This document shows positions 27,790 to 37,775 of a stretch of DNA of 64,000 nucleotides, one piece after another. The DNA lies in contig NZ_CP012600.1 in NCBI RefSeq assembly GCF_001278705.1, forward strand, positions 620,190 to 684,189. The letters run 5' to 3'. The translations under genes and the position numbers were made by a program. Each line of letters starts with the position of its first letter. The first letter of the stretch is position 1. This DNA comes from Bacillus gobiensis (GTDB taxonomy: Bacteria; Bacillota; Bacilli; Bacillales; Bacillaceae). Below the pieces are notes generated by a model. The model was given only the letters and a program-made list of their open reading frames with translations, was not told the DNA's origin and made no database searches.

Positions 27790-30700
27790 TTAATGTACAT
27801 TGAAGTAACGCGCTTCGGGGTGAGAAACTACTATTGCCGACACAGAGGCCTCAGGTTCCATCATAAACCCTTCTGTTAATTGAACGCCGATTCCTTCCGG
27901 CTGAATGAGGCGGAAGAGCTTCGCCTGATCTTCAAGATCCGGACAGGCAGGGTACCCGAAGGAATACCGTTGTCCCTGATATTTCGCCTGGAATCTTTCT
28001 TCCATTGTGAAATCCGGAGAATCAGGGAAGCCCCAGCGGTCACGGATGATTTGATGCGTCCGCTCCGCCAAGCCTTCTGCAAGCTCTAGAGCGAGCGCTT
28101 GAACGACATGGCTTTTTAAATAGTCTCCCTGTGTTTTAAACTGATTAGCAATTTCTCTAATATGGCGTCCGGCTGTTACCGTGAAAAATGACACGTAGTC
28201 AATCTTATCCTTTGTATGCACATAATCGGAAATGCAACGGAACGGAAGCTTCTCTTGTCTCGGGAAATGGAACGTTTCAAGAATATCCTGTTGATTCCCA
28301 GGGTCGAGGATATGAAGATCATTCCCTTCACTATATGCTGGAAAGAATTGATAGACAACTTCAGGATCAAACCATTTTTTCTCTTTCCCCTCCTGCAGAA
28401 GCTCATCAATGATTTCTTTTAGCTGCATCGCTTTTGGATCTCTCTCAGCCAAAAGCCTCTTCACTTTTCCTTTTAATCCTAAGTGATGGCCGATCAGCAT
28501 TTGTTCATTGACATACGGAACGATACTGGCAAGGTCGATGTTTTTTAAATAATGCCGTTTGCAATCTTCCGGAACAAAGACAGGAGCTTCAGATATAACG
28601 GCTCTCTTCTCAAGAAGCTTCACTGCTGTTTCTGATTGTTTTTTCTCTTGAACGGTTTCTGCCGGCGTTTCCTGCTGGCGTTTCTCCTCGATAAATCGGT
28701 CTAAGTCTGTTCGGAGATCATTGGCCAAGGCCAGTCCGTCCATCGCATCCTTTGCATAAAGAACTGGTCCAGTATAAGCAGGAGAGATTTTCATTTTCGT
28801 AAATTTCCTTGATAAGGCTGCACCTCCTACCATAATCGGCAGAGAAATATCAGCCTCATGGAGATCCTGTGCCGTAATGACCATTTGCTGGGCGGATTTG
28901 ACAAGCAGCCCGGATAGCCCGATGATATCGGGATTTTCTTTGCGGACAGCTGCGATTAAATCTTGCGGAGTCACCTTAATGCCAAGATCTACAACCTTAT
29001 AGCCGTTATTGCTTAGGATGATATCTACTAGGTTTTTGCCAATGTCATGAACATCGCCTTTGACGGTCGCAAGAATAATCTTGCCCTTTCCGCTCTCGTC
29101 TTTTTTCTCCATGTAGTTTTCCAAAAAAGAGACAGACGCTTTCATCACTTCAGCTGATTGCAGAACCTCGGCGACGATCAATTCATTATTGTTAAAGAGA
29201 CGCCCAACCTCTGCCATGCCGGTCATCAAAGGTCCATTGATAATTTCAAGAGGAGTGCTGTATTTTGTTAACGCCTCCTCCAAATCCGGGATCAGCCCTT
29301 CTTTTGTCCCTTCAATGACGTATTCGGCCAAACGATCCTCAAGAGATAGTGACTGCTTTGGCTTTTTGTCAGCCTTCTTTTTGCCTCGATAAAACTCTGT
29401 GAAAGTGGCAAGGGTTTTGTCATCCGTCTGGAACAATAGCTTTTCCGCCATTTCAACCTCTTCTTTTGGTATGGAGGCAAATCGTTCAAGCTTTTCGGTA
29501 TTAACAATGGCATAGTCAAGTCCCGCTTGCGTACAGTGGTACAAATAAACCGCGTTTAAGATTTCTCTTCCTACTGGCGGAAGACCGAATGAGACGTTGC
29601 TGACGCCAAGAATAGTCAAGCAATCGGGAAGCTTTTCTTTAATTAAACGAATGCCATTGACGGTTTCACTCGCAGAGCCGATGTACTGCTCATCTCCAGT
29701 TCCGACCGGGAAGACGAGCGGATCAAAAATAATGTCAGTGGACGGAATGCCGTATTTTTTTGTGAGCAGTTCATGCGAGCGAATCGCGATTTCCAGCTTC
29801 TTCTCAGCTGTGACGGCCATGCCTTCCTCATCTATCGTCCCTACAACAAGAGCTCCACCATATTTTTTGACTAGTGGCAATACCTCTTCAAACCGTTCTT
29901 CACCGTCTTCTAAGTTAATAGAATTAATAATTGCTTTTCCTTGCGTATATTTCAAGGCTACCTCAATCACAGCTTCATCTGTTGAATCAATGACAAAAGG
30001 AGCTTTAACTTTTTTCATCGCTTCTTTTATAAAGTTTTCCATATCCTCAGCTTCATCACGGTCGGGATCTGCCAAGCAGACATCCACGACATGGGCACCG
30101 TTTTTAATTTGCGCTCTTGCGATTTCTGAAGCTTCTTCAAACTTTTGTTCAGAAATGAGTCGCTTGAATTTTCTGGAGCCGATGACATTTGTCCGTTCTC
30201 CTACAAAGAGAGGGCGCATGCTTTCTTCGTAAAACAGTCCATCAATTCCGGAAACCGAATGAGGAAGCTTGTCTTTCGGGATCTCTCTAGGAGGAATAGC
30301 GGAAACTGCTTCGCGCAGCGCCTCGATATGTGCCGGCGTCGTTCCGCAGCAGCCGCCGATAATATTCAGCCAGCCTTGCTCGGCAAAGGCTTTAATTTTC
30401 TTCGCAAGAGAGGAAGGGGATTCATGATAATGCCCTTCTTCATCAGGCAGTCCGGCATTCGGATAACAGCTGACGTAGGATGACGAAAAGGAAGAAAGCG
30501 TCCGGAGATGATCGGTCATAAACTCCGGTCCCGTTGCACAATTTAATCCGACACTGATCGGCTTCATGTGCTGAAGGGAAATGTAGAATGCTTCAATATC
30601 TTGTCCTGCCAGAGTGGTACCCATCGGTTCTATCGTGCCGGATACCATTAAAGGCAATTGCTTGCCTGTATTCGCAAAGGCTTCCTGAATACCGATAAAC

Positions 30701-31215
30701 CCAGCTTTCACATTCAGCATGTCCTGGCTTGTTTCCAGCAAAAGAAGGTCAGAGCCGCCGATTATCAAGCCTCTTGCTTGCTCTTCATAGTTGGCAACCA
30801 ACTCGTCAAACGTTGTACCCCCGGTAACTGACAGTGTTTTAGTCGTAGGGCCCATAGCACCTACAACAAAACGAGGCCAGTCGGCAGTTGAGAATTTCTG
30901 TACAGCTTCTTTTGCCGACTCAGCTGCTTTTACGTTAATATCAAATGCTAAATGTCCGAGCTCATATTCATCTAATACAAGCTTCGTTGCCCCGAATGTA
31001 TTTGTTTCAATCAAGTCAGCGCCAGCTGCTAAATAATCTTCATGAATAGACCTGATAACGTGGGGCGCAGTGATTGTTAAATATTCATTACAGCCCTCGT
31101 ATTCTTCTCCGCCAAAATCATCTGGAGAAAGGTTGGCATCTTGAATCATTGTACCCATGGCACCGTCTAGAATGAGAATTCTCTTTTTTAGCTGATCATT
31201 GATGGTCGTGGACAT
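27790..31215 (-). CDS. metH: MetH, cobalamin-dependent methionine synthase
   Basis: 1,141-aa complete MetH. Domain order: homocysteine-binding barrel (zinc Cys in NCATG and GGCCGTTP), pterin-binding barrel ([14 protein letters not shown] onward), cobalamin cap and binding domain with DVHDIG (H723 is the lower axial ligand), and the AdoMet activation domain (last ~270 residues, ending ARYFNVH). It transfers the methyl of 5-methyl-THF to homocysteine and needs vitamin B12. The ATG has AAGGAG upstream and overlaps yitJ by 20 bp, so the two are one operon controlled by the SAM riboswitch before yitJ. B. subtilis lacks metH at this locus. Confidence 0.96.
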   Translation of the reverse strand: MSTTINDQLKKRILILDGAMGTMIQDANLSPDDFGGEEYEGCNEYLTITAPHVIRSIHEDYLAAGADLIETNTFGATKLVLDEYELGHLAFDINVKAAESAKEAVQKFSTADWPRFVVGAMGPTTKTLSVTGGTTFDELVANYEEQARGLIIGGSDLLLLETSQDMLNVKAGFIGIQEAFANTGKQLPLMVSGTIEPMGTTLAGQDIEAFYISLQHMKPISVGLNCATGPEFMTDHLRTLSSFSSSYVSCYPNAGLPDEEGHYHESPSSLAKKIKAFAEQGWLNIIGGCCGTTPAHIEALREAVSAIPPREIPKDKLPHSVSGIDGLFYEESMRPLFVGERTNVIGSRKFKRLISEQKFEEASEIARAQIKNGAHVVDVCLADPDRDEAEDMENFIKEAMKKVKAPFVIDSTDEAVIEVALKYTQGKAIINSINLEDGEERFEEVLPLVKKYGGALVVGTIDEEGMAVTAEKKLEIAIRSHELLTKKYGIPSTDIIFDPLVFPVGTGDEQYIGSASETVNGIRLIKEKLPDCLTILGVSNVSFGLPPVGREILNAVYLYHCTQAGLDYAIVNTEKLERFASIPKEEVEMAEKLLFQTDDKTLATFTEFYRGKKKADKKPKQSLSLEDRLAEYVIEGTKEGLIPDLEEALTKYSTPLEIINGPLMTGMAEVGRLFNNNELIVAEVLQSAEVMKASVSFLENYMEKKDESGKGKIILATVKGDVHDIGKNLVDIILSNNGYKVVDLGIKVTPQDLIAAVRKENPDIIGLSGLLVKSAQQMVITAQDLHEADISLPIMVGGAALSRKFTKMKISPAYTGPVLYAKDAMDGLALANDLRTDLDRFIEEKRQQETPAETVQEKKQSETAVKLLEKRAVISEAPVFVPEDCKRHYLKNIDLASIVPYVNEQMLIGHHLGLKGKVKRLLAERDPKAMQLKEIIDELLQEGKEKKWFDPEVVYQFFPAYSEGNDLHILDPGNQQDILETFHFPRQEKLPFRCISDYVHTKDKIDYVSFFTVTAGRHIREIANQFKTQGDYLKSHVVQALALELAEGLAERTHQIIRDRWGFPDSPDFTMEERFQAKYQGQRYSFGYPACPDLEDQAKLFRLIQPEGIGVQLTEGFMMEPEASVSAIVVSHPEARYFNVH

Positions 31216-33037
31216 GATGTATCTCCTTTTTCTTCTGGTGTATATAAGTCGTTAATTCTGACGTTAGATCGCTCCGTAAAAAGGGAGTAATTAAATAGAT
31301 TCCGTTAAATAACTCACATGCTGTATCTAAAAGGGATTTTGCAATAGAAAGTCCTTCCTCTGCCTGTTTTTGCTTATCTTCTCCGGCAAACGCCATGGCC
31401 TCTCTGATTTCGTCGGAAAGTTTAATCCCCGGGATCTCATTATGAATAAATTCAGCATTTCTGCTGCTGGTCAGCGGCATGATGCCAATGTAAATCGGCG
31501 TTGTCAAATGCTTCGTTTCTTCATAGATTTTGTATAGCTGCTCTTCGGAATAAACGGGCTGTGAAATAAAATAATCAGCTCCGCATTCAATTTTTTTCTC
31601 CAATCGTTTAACTGCTTTATCAATATGGCGGACATTCGGATTAAACGCACCTGCAACAGAAAAGTTTGTCTTTTTCCCTAAAGGCTTACCCGAATAGGAT
31701 ACTCCCTCATTAAATTGCTTAATCAGTCTTATTAAATCAAAGGAAGTCAGATCATATACCGAGGTCGCTCCTGGAAAATCACCTATTTTTGATGGGTCTC
31801 CTGTGATGGCCAGGATGTCTTGAAGACCTAACGTATCAAGACCCATTAAATGGGACTGAAGTCCGATCAAATTTCTGTCTCGGCAAGTGATATGAACTAG
31901 CGATCTCATGTCAAGCTTCTGCTTTAATAGCGCCCCGCAGGCAACATTGCTGATTCTCGGAGTCGCTAGCGAGTTATCAGCCAACGTAAGTGCATCAATT
32001 CCGGCGGCTTGAAGCTCAGAAGCCGCATGCAGAAATTTTTCAAAATTAAGTTTTTTAGGAGGGTCAAGTTCCACGATAATTGTCCGCTTTTGCTTTGCAA
32101 GTTCGTCCAAGGAAGGCTCCTCGCGGATATCCTGAACATGGACGGGATCCGTTTTTTTGACCTTGACGCTTTTTTCGGTAACTGGATGCAATTGCTTGAC
32201 GGCTTCTGACATTGCTTTGATGTGTGCAGGAGTCGTACCGCAGCAGCCGCCGATAATTCGCGCTCCTTGATTTCGAAATTTTAGCGCACTTTCGCCGAAA
32301 TAATCCGTATCTGTTTCATAGACCAAGCGTCCTTCCTCTAATGCCGGTAAGCTGCTATTCGGATAAACAGCCAGATATGAATGCTTTGGCAGTGGGACCT
32401 CCTCAAGGGATTGAATCATGTGATAAGGTCCGAGACTGCAGTTCATACCCACTGAATCGGCTCCTAAACCTTCCAGTGAAGCAAGGGCATCGGCTAATGA
32501 TGTACCGTCTTGAAGAACACCTTGTTCATGCATGCTCACATTGACAATGATCGGAAGGTCCGTTTCCTTTCTGGCGATCTTTAATACTTCCTGTGCTTCT
32601 TCCAGGTCGTAATACGTTTCTAATAGTAACCCATCAGGCTCTTCGTGAAGCAGAAGGTAGAGCTGTTCACGAAAGCTTCGTTTGATTTCTTCGAGCGTAT
32701 GGGCACTTTTATTAAAAGTGCGGATACCGCCGATAGTACCGAGCACATATGCTTGCTCTGCAGCTGCCTTTGCGAGCTGAACAGCAGCTGCATTGATTTT
32801 TTTAATATCGTCTTCTAGACCATATCTGGATAGCTTTATATGATTTGCTCCGTACGTATTTGTTTGAATAATATCAGCTCCGGCATTAACATACGCTTGG
32901 TGAACGCCGCGAACTGCTTCAGGCTGAGAAATGTTTAATTCTTCGAAACACCGGTCAATTCCATAAGAATAAAGAAGTGTTCCCATCGCACCATCGGCGA
33001 TTAAAATTTTCTTTTGCAAATCTTCGATCAGTCCCAT
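31196..33037 (-). CDS. yitJ: YitJ, bifunctional homocysteine S-methyltransferase/MTHFR
   Basis: 613-aa two-domain protein: N-terminal homocysteine S-methyltransferase barrel (Cys motif GGCCGTTP near residue 265) and C-terminal methylenetetrahydrofolate reductase domain ([31 protein letters not shown]). It supplies 5-methyl-THF, which MetH then uses. GAGGAGG lies before the ATG. A SAM-I riboswitch and terminator precede the gene. Confidence 0.96.
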   Translation of the reverse strand: MGLIEDLQKKILIADGAMGTLLYSYGIDRCFEELNISQPEAVRGVHQAYVNAGADIIQTNTYGANHIKLSRYGLEDDIKKINAAAVQLAKAAAEQAYVLGTIGGIRTFNKSAHTLEEIKRSFREQLYLLLHEEPDGLLLETYYDLEEAQEVLKIARKETDLPIIVNVSMHEQGVLQDGTSLADALASLEGLGADSVGMNCSLGPYHMIQSLEEVPLPKHSYLAVYPNSSLPALEEGRLVYETDTDYFGESALKFRNQGARIIGGCCGTTPAHIKAMSEAVKQLHPVTEKSVKVKKTDPVHVQDIREEPSLDELAKQKRTIIVELDPPKKLNFEKFLHAASELQAAGIDALTLADNSLATPRISNVACGALLKQKLDMRSLVHITCRDRNLIGLQSHLMGLDTLGLQDILAITGDPSKIGDFPGATSVYDLTSFDLIRLIKQFNEGVSYSGKPLGKKTNFSVAGAFNPNVRHIDKAVKRLEKKIECGADYFISQPVYSEEQLYKIYEETKHLTTPIYIGIMPLTSSRNAEFIHNEIPGIKLSDEIREAMAFAGEDKQKQAEEGLSIAKSLLDTACELFNGIYLITPFLRSDLTSELTTYIHQKKKEIHHVHDHQ

Positions 33038-33065
33038 AATTTCCTCCTCAAGTACGAACTATAAA

Positions 33066-33235
33066 TAAAAAAAGTCTTCTGTTTGAAGAAGACTTTTGTT
33101 CGTTTCCGCTGTCTCCTTATCTTTCAAGCAAGTACGCTTGCTGGATTTAGCACCTTGGTCATGAATGAATTGAATCATTGCACCGGTTGCTGAAGCTTCA
33201 CAGGGCCAGTCCCTCCGCTTCTCATGATAAGTTGT
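33066..33235 (-). ncRNA. SAM-I (S-box) riboswitch upstream of yitJ-metH
   Basis: Minus-strand CTTATCATGAGAAGCGGAGGGACTGG-type 5' element, then GCAACC, CAAGGTGCTAAATCCAGC and closing GAAAGATAAG are the conserved S-box segments (33232-33116). A terminator follows: AAGTCTTC/GAAGACTT stem (33097-33070) with a T run. SAM binding is expected to end transcription and so shut off methionine synthesis. Confidence 0.96.
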
Positions 33236-33302
33236 ATGAATGATATGAAAAATAATAGTATTTTCAATTTACATGAAGTGAACGAAATAATCAACTAGTA
33301 AT

Positions 33303-33794
33303 TTATCGGTAATTAATAAATTGGACATCAATAGGTAGGTCTGCTCCCTTGATTAAAGAGATAATTTGCTGAAGATCGTCTTTGTTTTTACCTATGACGC
33401 GGAGCTGATCGCCTTGAATCTGGGATTTTACTTTGATTCCGGAATTTTTAATCAGGTTATTAATTTTTTTCGCTTGCTCGCTGTCGATCCCTTGAACAAG
33501 TTTTCCACGTTGCCTGACCGTGCCCCCTGCGGCTTTTTCGCTTTTCGAATATTGAATATTTTTGGTCGGCACATTCTGCTTGATCAGCTTGTTCACCAAT
33601 ACATCCTTCAGCTGATCCATTTTAAATTCATCATCTGAAACCAACACTAGCTCGTCCTTTTCAAGTGTAATGTCACTTTTGCTTCCTTTAAAATCATATC
33701 GGTTGGCTACTTCCTTCATCGCATTTCCGATTGCATTTTGGACATCAGGTAAGTTTACCTTTGATACGATATCAAATGAACTCTCTTTTGCCAT
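33303..33794 (-). CDS. yitK: YitK, YajQ-family nucleotide-binding protein
   Basis: 163-aa UPF0234/YajQ-family protein ([30 protein letters not shown]). YajQ homologues bind nucleotides, in some bacteria cyclic-di-GMP. The start at 33794 has GAGGAGG 8 nt upstream; the frame open to 33812 is not preferred. It is divergent from yitL and likely monocistronic. Confidence 0.93.
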   Translation of the reverse strand: MAKESSFDIVSKVNLPDVQNAIGNAMKEVANRYDFKGSKSDITLEKDELVLVSDDEFKMDQLKDVLVNKLIKQNVPTKNIQYSKSEKAAGGTVRQRGKLVQGIDSEQAKKINNLIKNSGIKVKSQIQGDQLRVIGKNKDDLQQIISLIKGADLPIDVQFINYR

Positions 33795-33908
33795 TTTCGG
33801 CCTCCTCGTCATTTATCTTATGAATTGATTATAGTAGAATAAAGTACAAACTTCCAACGTAGCTGGAGATAATATAAGATGATACAGGAAACAGAAAGGA
33901 AGAAACAA

Positions 33909-34766
33909 ATGAAACCCGGTTTAAAGGTTACTTTAGAAATAGAGAAAAAAGCAGATTACGGATATTTTTTGACTGATGGAGAATCGACTATCCTGCTTCA
34001 TAACAGCGAGATCATAGAGGATATTTCCGATCGTGAAGAGGTACTTGTGTATCTTTATGTTGATCATGAGGAACGATTGGCTGCAACAATGAAAATGCCG
34101 AAAATAACGGAAGAGGTTTACGATTGGGTCGAGGTTGTCGACGTAGTTTCAGGCAGAGGAGTCTATGTCGATGTCGGCCTGTCAAAGGATGCGTTAGTAG
34201 CGACAGAGCATTTGCCGCCTTTTGAAAGCATTTGGCCAAAAGCAGGCGATAAGCTGTATTGCATGATGAAAGTAACAAAATATGGACGCATGTTCGCAAA
34301 GCCTGCTCCTGAAGATGTCATAAAGGAGCTGTTTCAACCAGCTGATCAAAGCCTGATGAATAAAGAATTAACGGGCACGGTTTATCGATTAATCGCTTCA
34401 GGATCTTTTGTCATTTCTGAAGAGGGAATCAGGGGATTTATCCATCCATCCCAACGCAAGGAAGAGCCAAGGCTTGGCGAACAGCTTAAGGCGCGTGTGA
34501 TTGCGATTAAGGACGATAGCTCTGTCAACTTATCTCTGCTGCCGAGGAAACAGGATTCGATGAGCACTGATGCAGAACAAATCATTTCCTATTTGAGAAC
34601 GAGAAATGGAGCTATGCCTTTTTCAGATAAAAGTGACCCGGAAGATATCAAAGAACGATTTCAGATGAGCAAAGGTGCTTTCAAACGTGCGTTAGGTCAT
34701 TTGATGAAGCAGGGTAAAGTGCGTCAAGAGGGAAGCTGGACTTACGAAATAACAAAAGAAAAATAA
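33909..34766 (+). CDS. yitL: YitL, CvfB-family S1-type RNA-binding protein
   Basis: 285-aa protein with several S1/OB-like modules (RGVYVDVGLSKDALV, GSFVISEEGIRGFIHPSQ) and a C-terminal winged-helix-like segment (FQMSKGAFKRALGHLMKQGK). CvfB homologues are virulence or RNA-binding regulators. ATG 33909 has AAAGGA upstream; an earlier in-frame ATG at 33879 lacks a site. Confidence 0.92.
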   Translation: MKPGLKVTLEIEKKADYGYFLTDGESTILLHNSEIIEDISDREEVLVYLYVDHEERLAATMKMPKITEEVYDWVEVVDVVSGRGVYVDVGLSKDALVATEHLPPFESIWPKAGDKLYCMMKVTKYGRMFAKPAPEDVIKELFQPADQSLMNKELTGTVYRLIASGSFVISEEGIRGFIHPSQRKEEPRLGEQLKARVIAIKDDSSVNLSLLPRKQDSMSTDAEQIISYLRTRNGAMPFSDKSDPEDIKERFQMSKGAFKRALGHLMKQGKVRQEGSWTYEITKEK

Positions 34767-34920
34767 TAAGAAGAATACAGGCTGGATGCTAAGTTTCTTC
34801 GTCTTTTTCTAGAAAAAACTGCAGCGCTAATAACCTGGAGAGATCGCACAAATTAAAATCTAAAGAAACGACAAAAGTACATCAAAGTAAACATGAAAGA
34901 GATAATTTTATATCTCAACT

Positions 34921-34952
34921 AAAAAAGCCGGCTCATTAATCTAAGCCGGCTT
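34921..34952. terminator. Bidirectional terminator between yitL and yitS
   Basis: AAGCCGGC and GCCGGCTT around 12 nt, with A and T tracts. The ~150 bp before it, after yitL, hold no gene; only AT-rich palindromes were noticed. Confidence 0.85.
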
Positions 34953-34990
34953 CTTCTATTTCACATGTAAGGCAGAAGAAGACTTTCTGT

Positions 34991-35845
34991 CTATTCTTTT
35001 CCTGCAAAAAATATGGCAAGCGTACCGGGACCTGAGTGGGCTCCGATTGCGGCACCAATCATACTAATGACGATCTCTTTAGGTTGAAAAGCTTCTTCGA
35101 TCAGCTCTTTCACCTCATTTGCCAGCTCAATGTCGTCGCCGTGGCTGATTCCGATTCTTTGTTCGCTTAAATTTACGCCTCTTGCTTCTATCAGTTCAAT
35201 CATGCGTTTTACTAATTTTTTTCGTCCCCTGATTTTTTCTAACGGAACAAGCTTTCCATCCTTCATGTGCAAAAGTGGCTTAATGCTAAGCAGGCCACCG
35301 ACAAAGGCTGAAGTTTTGCTTATACGTCCGCCTCTTGCTAAATAGGTTAAATCGTCAACTGTAAAAATATATTGAAGACTTTCACAATAGTTCTTTACAG
35401 ACTCTTCAACTTCCTGTATTGTATTTCCGGTGCTAATAAGCTCCTGAGCATACATAACGGCTAATCCACAGCCTAATGAGGCGCCTTTTGAGTCAATAAT
35501 CTTCAGATCGAAATCAGGATATTCTTCTAAGACTTCATTTTTCATCATAACCGCCGTGTCGTATGTACCAGAGAGTCCGGAAGAAAATGCGATATATATT
35601 GAGGGTTCCGCGGTTTTCGCGAGTTCTGTAAAGGTTTCCTTCAGAAAATTTGGAGATGCCTGAGAGGTTTTGGGGGATTTTCCGTTTCTCATCGCTTCGT
35701 AAATCTCGCCAGGCCGAATTGTGATTAAATCGTCATATTCATTTTCATCAAGGTTGACTCTTAATGGAATAAATGTAATGTTATTTTCATCATAGTAACT
35801 TTTTGGCAGATCAGCTCCGCTGTCAGCAAGCAGTCGAATCGTCAT
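34991..35845 (-). CDS. yitS: YitS, DegV/FakB-family fatty-acid-binding protein
   Basis: 284-aa DegV-family protein. [15 protein letters not shown] opens the domain and SSGLSGTY supplies the other carboxylate contacts. B. subtilis YitS is one of the FakB proteins that present host-derived fatty acids to the kinase FakA (YloV) for phosphorylation and use in phospholipids. The ATG at 35845 has AAGGGA upstream. A palindrome like a FadR (YsiA) operator covers its transcription start region. Divergent from yitT. Confidence 0.92.
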   Translation of the reverse strand: MTIRLLADSGADLPKSYYDENNITFIPLRVNLDENEYDDLITIRPGEIYEAMRNGKSPKTSQASPNFLKETFTELAKTAEPSIYIAFSSGLSGTYDTAVMMKNEVLEEYPDFDLKIIDSKGASLGCGLAVMYAQELISTGNTIQEVEESVKNYCESLQYIFTVDDLTYLARGGRISKTSAFVGGLLSIKPLLHMKDGKLVPLEKIRGRKKLVKRMIELIEARGVNLSEQRIGISHGDDIELANEVKELIEEAFQPKEIVISMIGAAIGAHSGPGTLAIFFAGKE

Positions 35846-35872
35846 GTGAATGGATCCCTTCTTTCTATAACA

Positions 35873-35890
35873 TAAATGAGCACTCATTCA
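35873..35890. promoter_or_regulatory. FadR-like operator upstream of yitS
   Basis: TAAATGAG-CA-CTCATTCA, an 18-bp inverted repeat with one mismatch between half-sites. It matches the B. subtilis FadR (YsiA) pattern TGAATGA...TCATTCA at about 15 of 18 positions. A TACAAT -10-like element lies just upstream on the minus strand. Confidence 0.5.
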
Positions 35891-35984
35891 TTGTAACTAT
35901 ATCACACTTTTTTACTTTTCGTATTCAAACCTATGTAAGAAGGGTAAACCTAACATATAGGAATAATTTTTTTGGAGGAAACAA

Positions 35985-36824
35985 ATGAAAGAGGAAATAA
36001 AAAAATTCGTCATCGTATGTATAGGAGCACTATTAAACGCAATTGGACTTAACCTTTTTTTAATCCCTGCTAATGTGTATGCGAGCGGCTTTACAGGTGT
36101 GGCCCAGCTGTTGTCAGGAGTACTTGACGCACACTCGCCGATATATATATCAACCGGGATCCTGCTCTTTCTATTAAATATCCCCGTCGGTATATTAGGT
36201 TGGCTGAAAGTAGGGAAATCATTCACTCTCAATAGTATTTTGAGTGTTGCGCTTACTTCAGTATTTTTGACGATTCTTCCTGAGACGAGATTTTCCGAAG
36301 ATATTTTGTTAAATGCCGTATTCGGAGGAGTGATTTCCGCGATTGGGATTGGAATGACCTTGAAATACGGAGCCTCAACAGGAGGTCTTGATATCGTGGC
36401 GATGATTCTTGCCAAATGGAAGGACAAGCCCGTTGGAACCTATTTCTTTATCCTAAATGCAATCATTATTTTGATGGCTGGTGCATTAAATGGGGCAGAA
36501 AAAGCATTATATACATTAGTCACGCTTTACGTAACGACACGGGTAATCGATTCTATCCATACAAGACATGAAAAGCTGACCGTCATGATCGTCACAAAAA
36601 AAGCAGATTTGCTTACAAAAGCAATTTATAGCCGTATGAAGCGTGGAATTACGAACGTACCTGCAAAAGGGGCATTTACAAACGAAGAAAAAGATATGAT
36701 GATAATAGTAATCACAAGATACGAGCTCTATTATTTGGAGAAAATAATTAACGAGATCGATCCTGAAGCTTTCACTAACATCGTTCAAACGACAGGGGTA
36801 TTGGGACTGTTTAACAAGGATTAA
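35985..36824 (+). CDS. yitT: YitT-family membrane protein
   Basis: 279-aa YitT-family protein: five or six hydrophobic segments in the first 170 residues (KFVIVCIGALLNAIGLNLFLIPANV onward is the family start), then a cytoplasmic DUF2179 domain (MIVTKKADLLTKAIYSRM...). Function unknown; a transporter-like role is often inferred. TTGGAGGAAAC precedes the ATG. Confidence 0.93.
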   Translation: MKEEIKKFVIVCIGALLNAIGLNLFLIPANVYASGFTGVAQLLSGVLDAHSPIYISTGILLFLLNIPVGILGWLKVGKSFTLNSILSVALTSVFLTILPETRFSEDILLNAVFGGVISAIGIGMTLKYGASTGGLDIVAMILAKWKDKPVGTYFFILNAIIILMAGALNGAEKALYTLVTLYVTTRVIDSIHTRHEKLTVMIVTKKADLLTKAIYSRMKRGITNVPAKGAFTNEEKDMMIIVITRYELYYLEKIINEIDPEAFTNIVQTTGVLGLFNKD

Positions 36825-36839
36825 TCAGGGGGTCATGCG

Positions 36840-37295
36840 ATGAAATGGTTTGCTGTACTAGTCTTTTCAATGTTACTGCTTGGAGCTTGTGATCAAAAGG
36901 AAACTCCCCAATCTGACAAGGAGGTATCAGGTGAAGTGGAACAAAATGATCTGGCATTGTCGATTGAAGCAGTACCGAAAAACGGTGAAGTAGAATTTAT
37001 TATGGCTCTAAAGAATAACAGGAATGAGGATGTTGAATTTACATTTAACACCGGGCAGCGATTTGAGCTTGTCGTGTACGATGAAAAAGGAGAACAGAAA
37101 TACCGGTATTCCAAGGACAAAATGTTCACACAAGCATTTCAATCGATCGTTTTAAAACCAAGCGAGGTTTATGAGTTTACCGATGTATGGAAAACAGAAA
37201 ATTTAGAGCCTGGTGAGTACAAGGCTACAGTTACGTTTTTAGGGAAATCAGAATCTGTGAATACATTGAAGGCAAGTACAAGCTTCAGCTCTTAG
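36840..37295 (+). CDS. BsuPI-domain lipoprotein (Ipi-like)
   Basis: 151-aa protein with a lipoprotein signal peptide (lipobox LLGAC, Cys17) followed by a Glu/Asp-rich linker and a BsuPI-like beta domain (VEFIMALKNNRNEDVEFTFNTGQ, FELVVYDEKG). B. subtilis ipi at the same locus encodes an intracellular proteinase inhibitor of about 119 aa without a signal; here the domain should be exported and membrane-anchored. The start has GGGGGT upstream, 15 bp after yitT. Confidence 0.82.
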   Translation: MKWFAVLVFSMLLLGACDQKETPQSDKEVSGEVEQNDLALSIEAVPKNGEVEFIMALKNNRNEDVEFTFNTGQRFELVVYDEKGEQKYRYSKDKMFTQAFQSIVLKPSEVYEFTDVWKTENLEPGEYKATVTFLGKSESVNTLKASTSFSS

Positions 37296-37299
37296 GGGA

Positions 37300-37336
37300 A
37301 ACCCCTTTTCCTAATAAATAGGAAAAGGGGTTTTTT
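37300..37336 (+). terminator. Terminator after the BsuPI lipoprotein gene
   Basis: AACCCCTTTTCCTA and TAGGAAAAGGGGTT form a 14-bp stem around 5 nt, then six Ts. Confidence 0.9.
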
Positions 37337-37344
37337 GTCTTGGG

Positions 37345-37542
37345 TTACGATAACCTATCCAGATGGTTTTGCATCTTGCGCAGCTGAGCCCTTTCAGCGT
37401 CTGTCGAATTGGCAAATGCAGAAGAAACGGCATTTTTTGCTGCAGAAATCGCATGTGTCAGATCACCAGAGGTTTTTCCTGAAGCTGTTTGGTCGGCATG
37501 AAGAACAAAATCTTTTGCCTGATCAAATAATTCATTTCGCAC
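37345..37542 (-). CDS. Small DUF3813-like protein
   Basis: 65-aa hydrophilic helical protein (MRNELFDQAKDFVLHADQ; AISAAKNAVSSAFANSTDAE) of the DUF3813 type found in bacilli; function unknown. GTG start at 37542 with AGGGGGA 8 nt upstream. That site lies inside the last codons of the preceding 45-aa gene, so the two are probably translationally coupled. Confidence 0.75.
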   Translation of the reverse strand: MRNELFDQAKDFVLHADQTASGKTSGDLTHAISAAKNAVSSAFANSTDAERAQLRKMQNHLDRLS

Positions 37543-37545
37543 GAT

Positions 37546-37683
37546 TTAAGTCCCCCTAATTGTGGATTCTTGATCTCGAATGGATTCCTCCAAAGTTGAA
37601 CGGTAGGGAAACCTTGCATCATGAAGGCTTACAGCATCTTTACCTTGCTGAACAAAACGCTTTGATTTGTTGCGTTTACCCAT
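37546..37683 (-). CDS. Small basic protein, 45 aa
   Basis: An ORF read directly on the minus strand: MGKRNKSKRFVQQGKDAVSL, then a second half ending TIRGT. The N-terminus is Lys/Arg-rich, the rest mixed charged; codon use looks coding. A GGGGGC site lies 7 nt before the ATG. The stop is 3 nt before the GTG of the next gene. Not recognised by name; possibly a conserved small protein of Bacillaceae. Its upstream boundary is the yitU terminator. Confidence 0.7.
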   Translation of the reverse strand: MGKRNKSKRFVQQGKDAVSLHDARFPYRSTLEESIRDQESTIRGT

Positions 37684-37697
37684 CAATATTGCCCCCA

Positions 37698-37728
37698 AAA
37701 AAACGTATTGGCGAGCCTGTCGCCAATA
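37698..37728 (-). terminator. Terminator of yitU (minus strand)
   Basis: TATTGGCG and CGCCAATA around 7 nt, followed on the minus strand by CG and seven Ts, then directly by the GGGGGC ribosome site of the 45-aa gene. Confidence 0.85.
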
Positions 37729-37775
37729 CTAGTATGTCTTTGGATAATCAGAATTAGTAATGGGAAAAAATAATA

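Noticed and set aside
29597..30232. 211-aa plus-strand open frame
   Set aside because: Antisense shadow of metH, very Ser/Thr-rich.
34767..34920. AT-rich palindromes (for example GAGATA-N6-TATCTC near 34909) after yitL
   Set aside because: Short, AT-rich and common by chance; the real terminator at 34921-34952 explains the end of yitL transcription.
35912..36427. 171-aa minus-strand open frame
   Set aside because: Antisense to yitT and overlapping its promoter region; Ser/Pro/Thr-rich shadow composition.
37560..37757. 65-aa plus-strand frame
   Set aside because: Opposite strand to the better-supported 45-aa gene and its terminator; no ribosome site.
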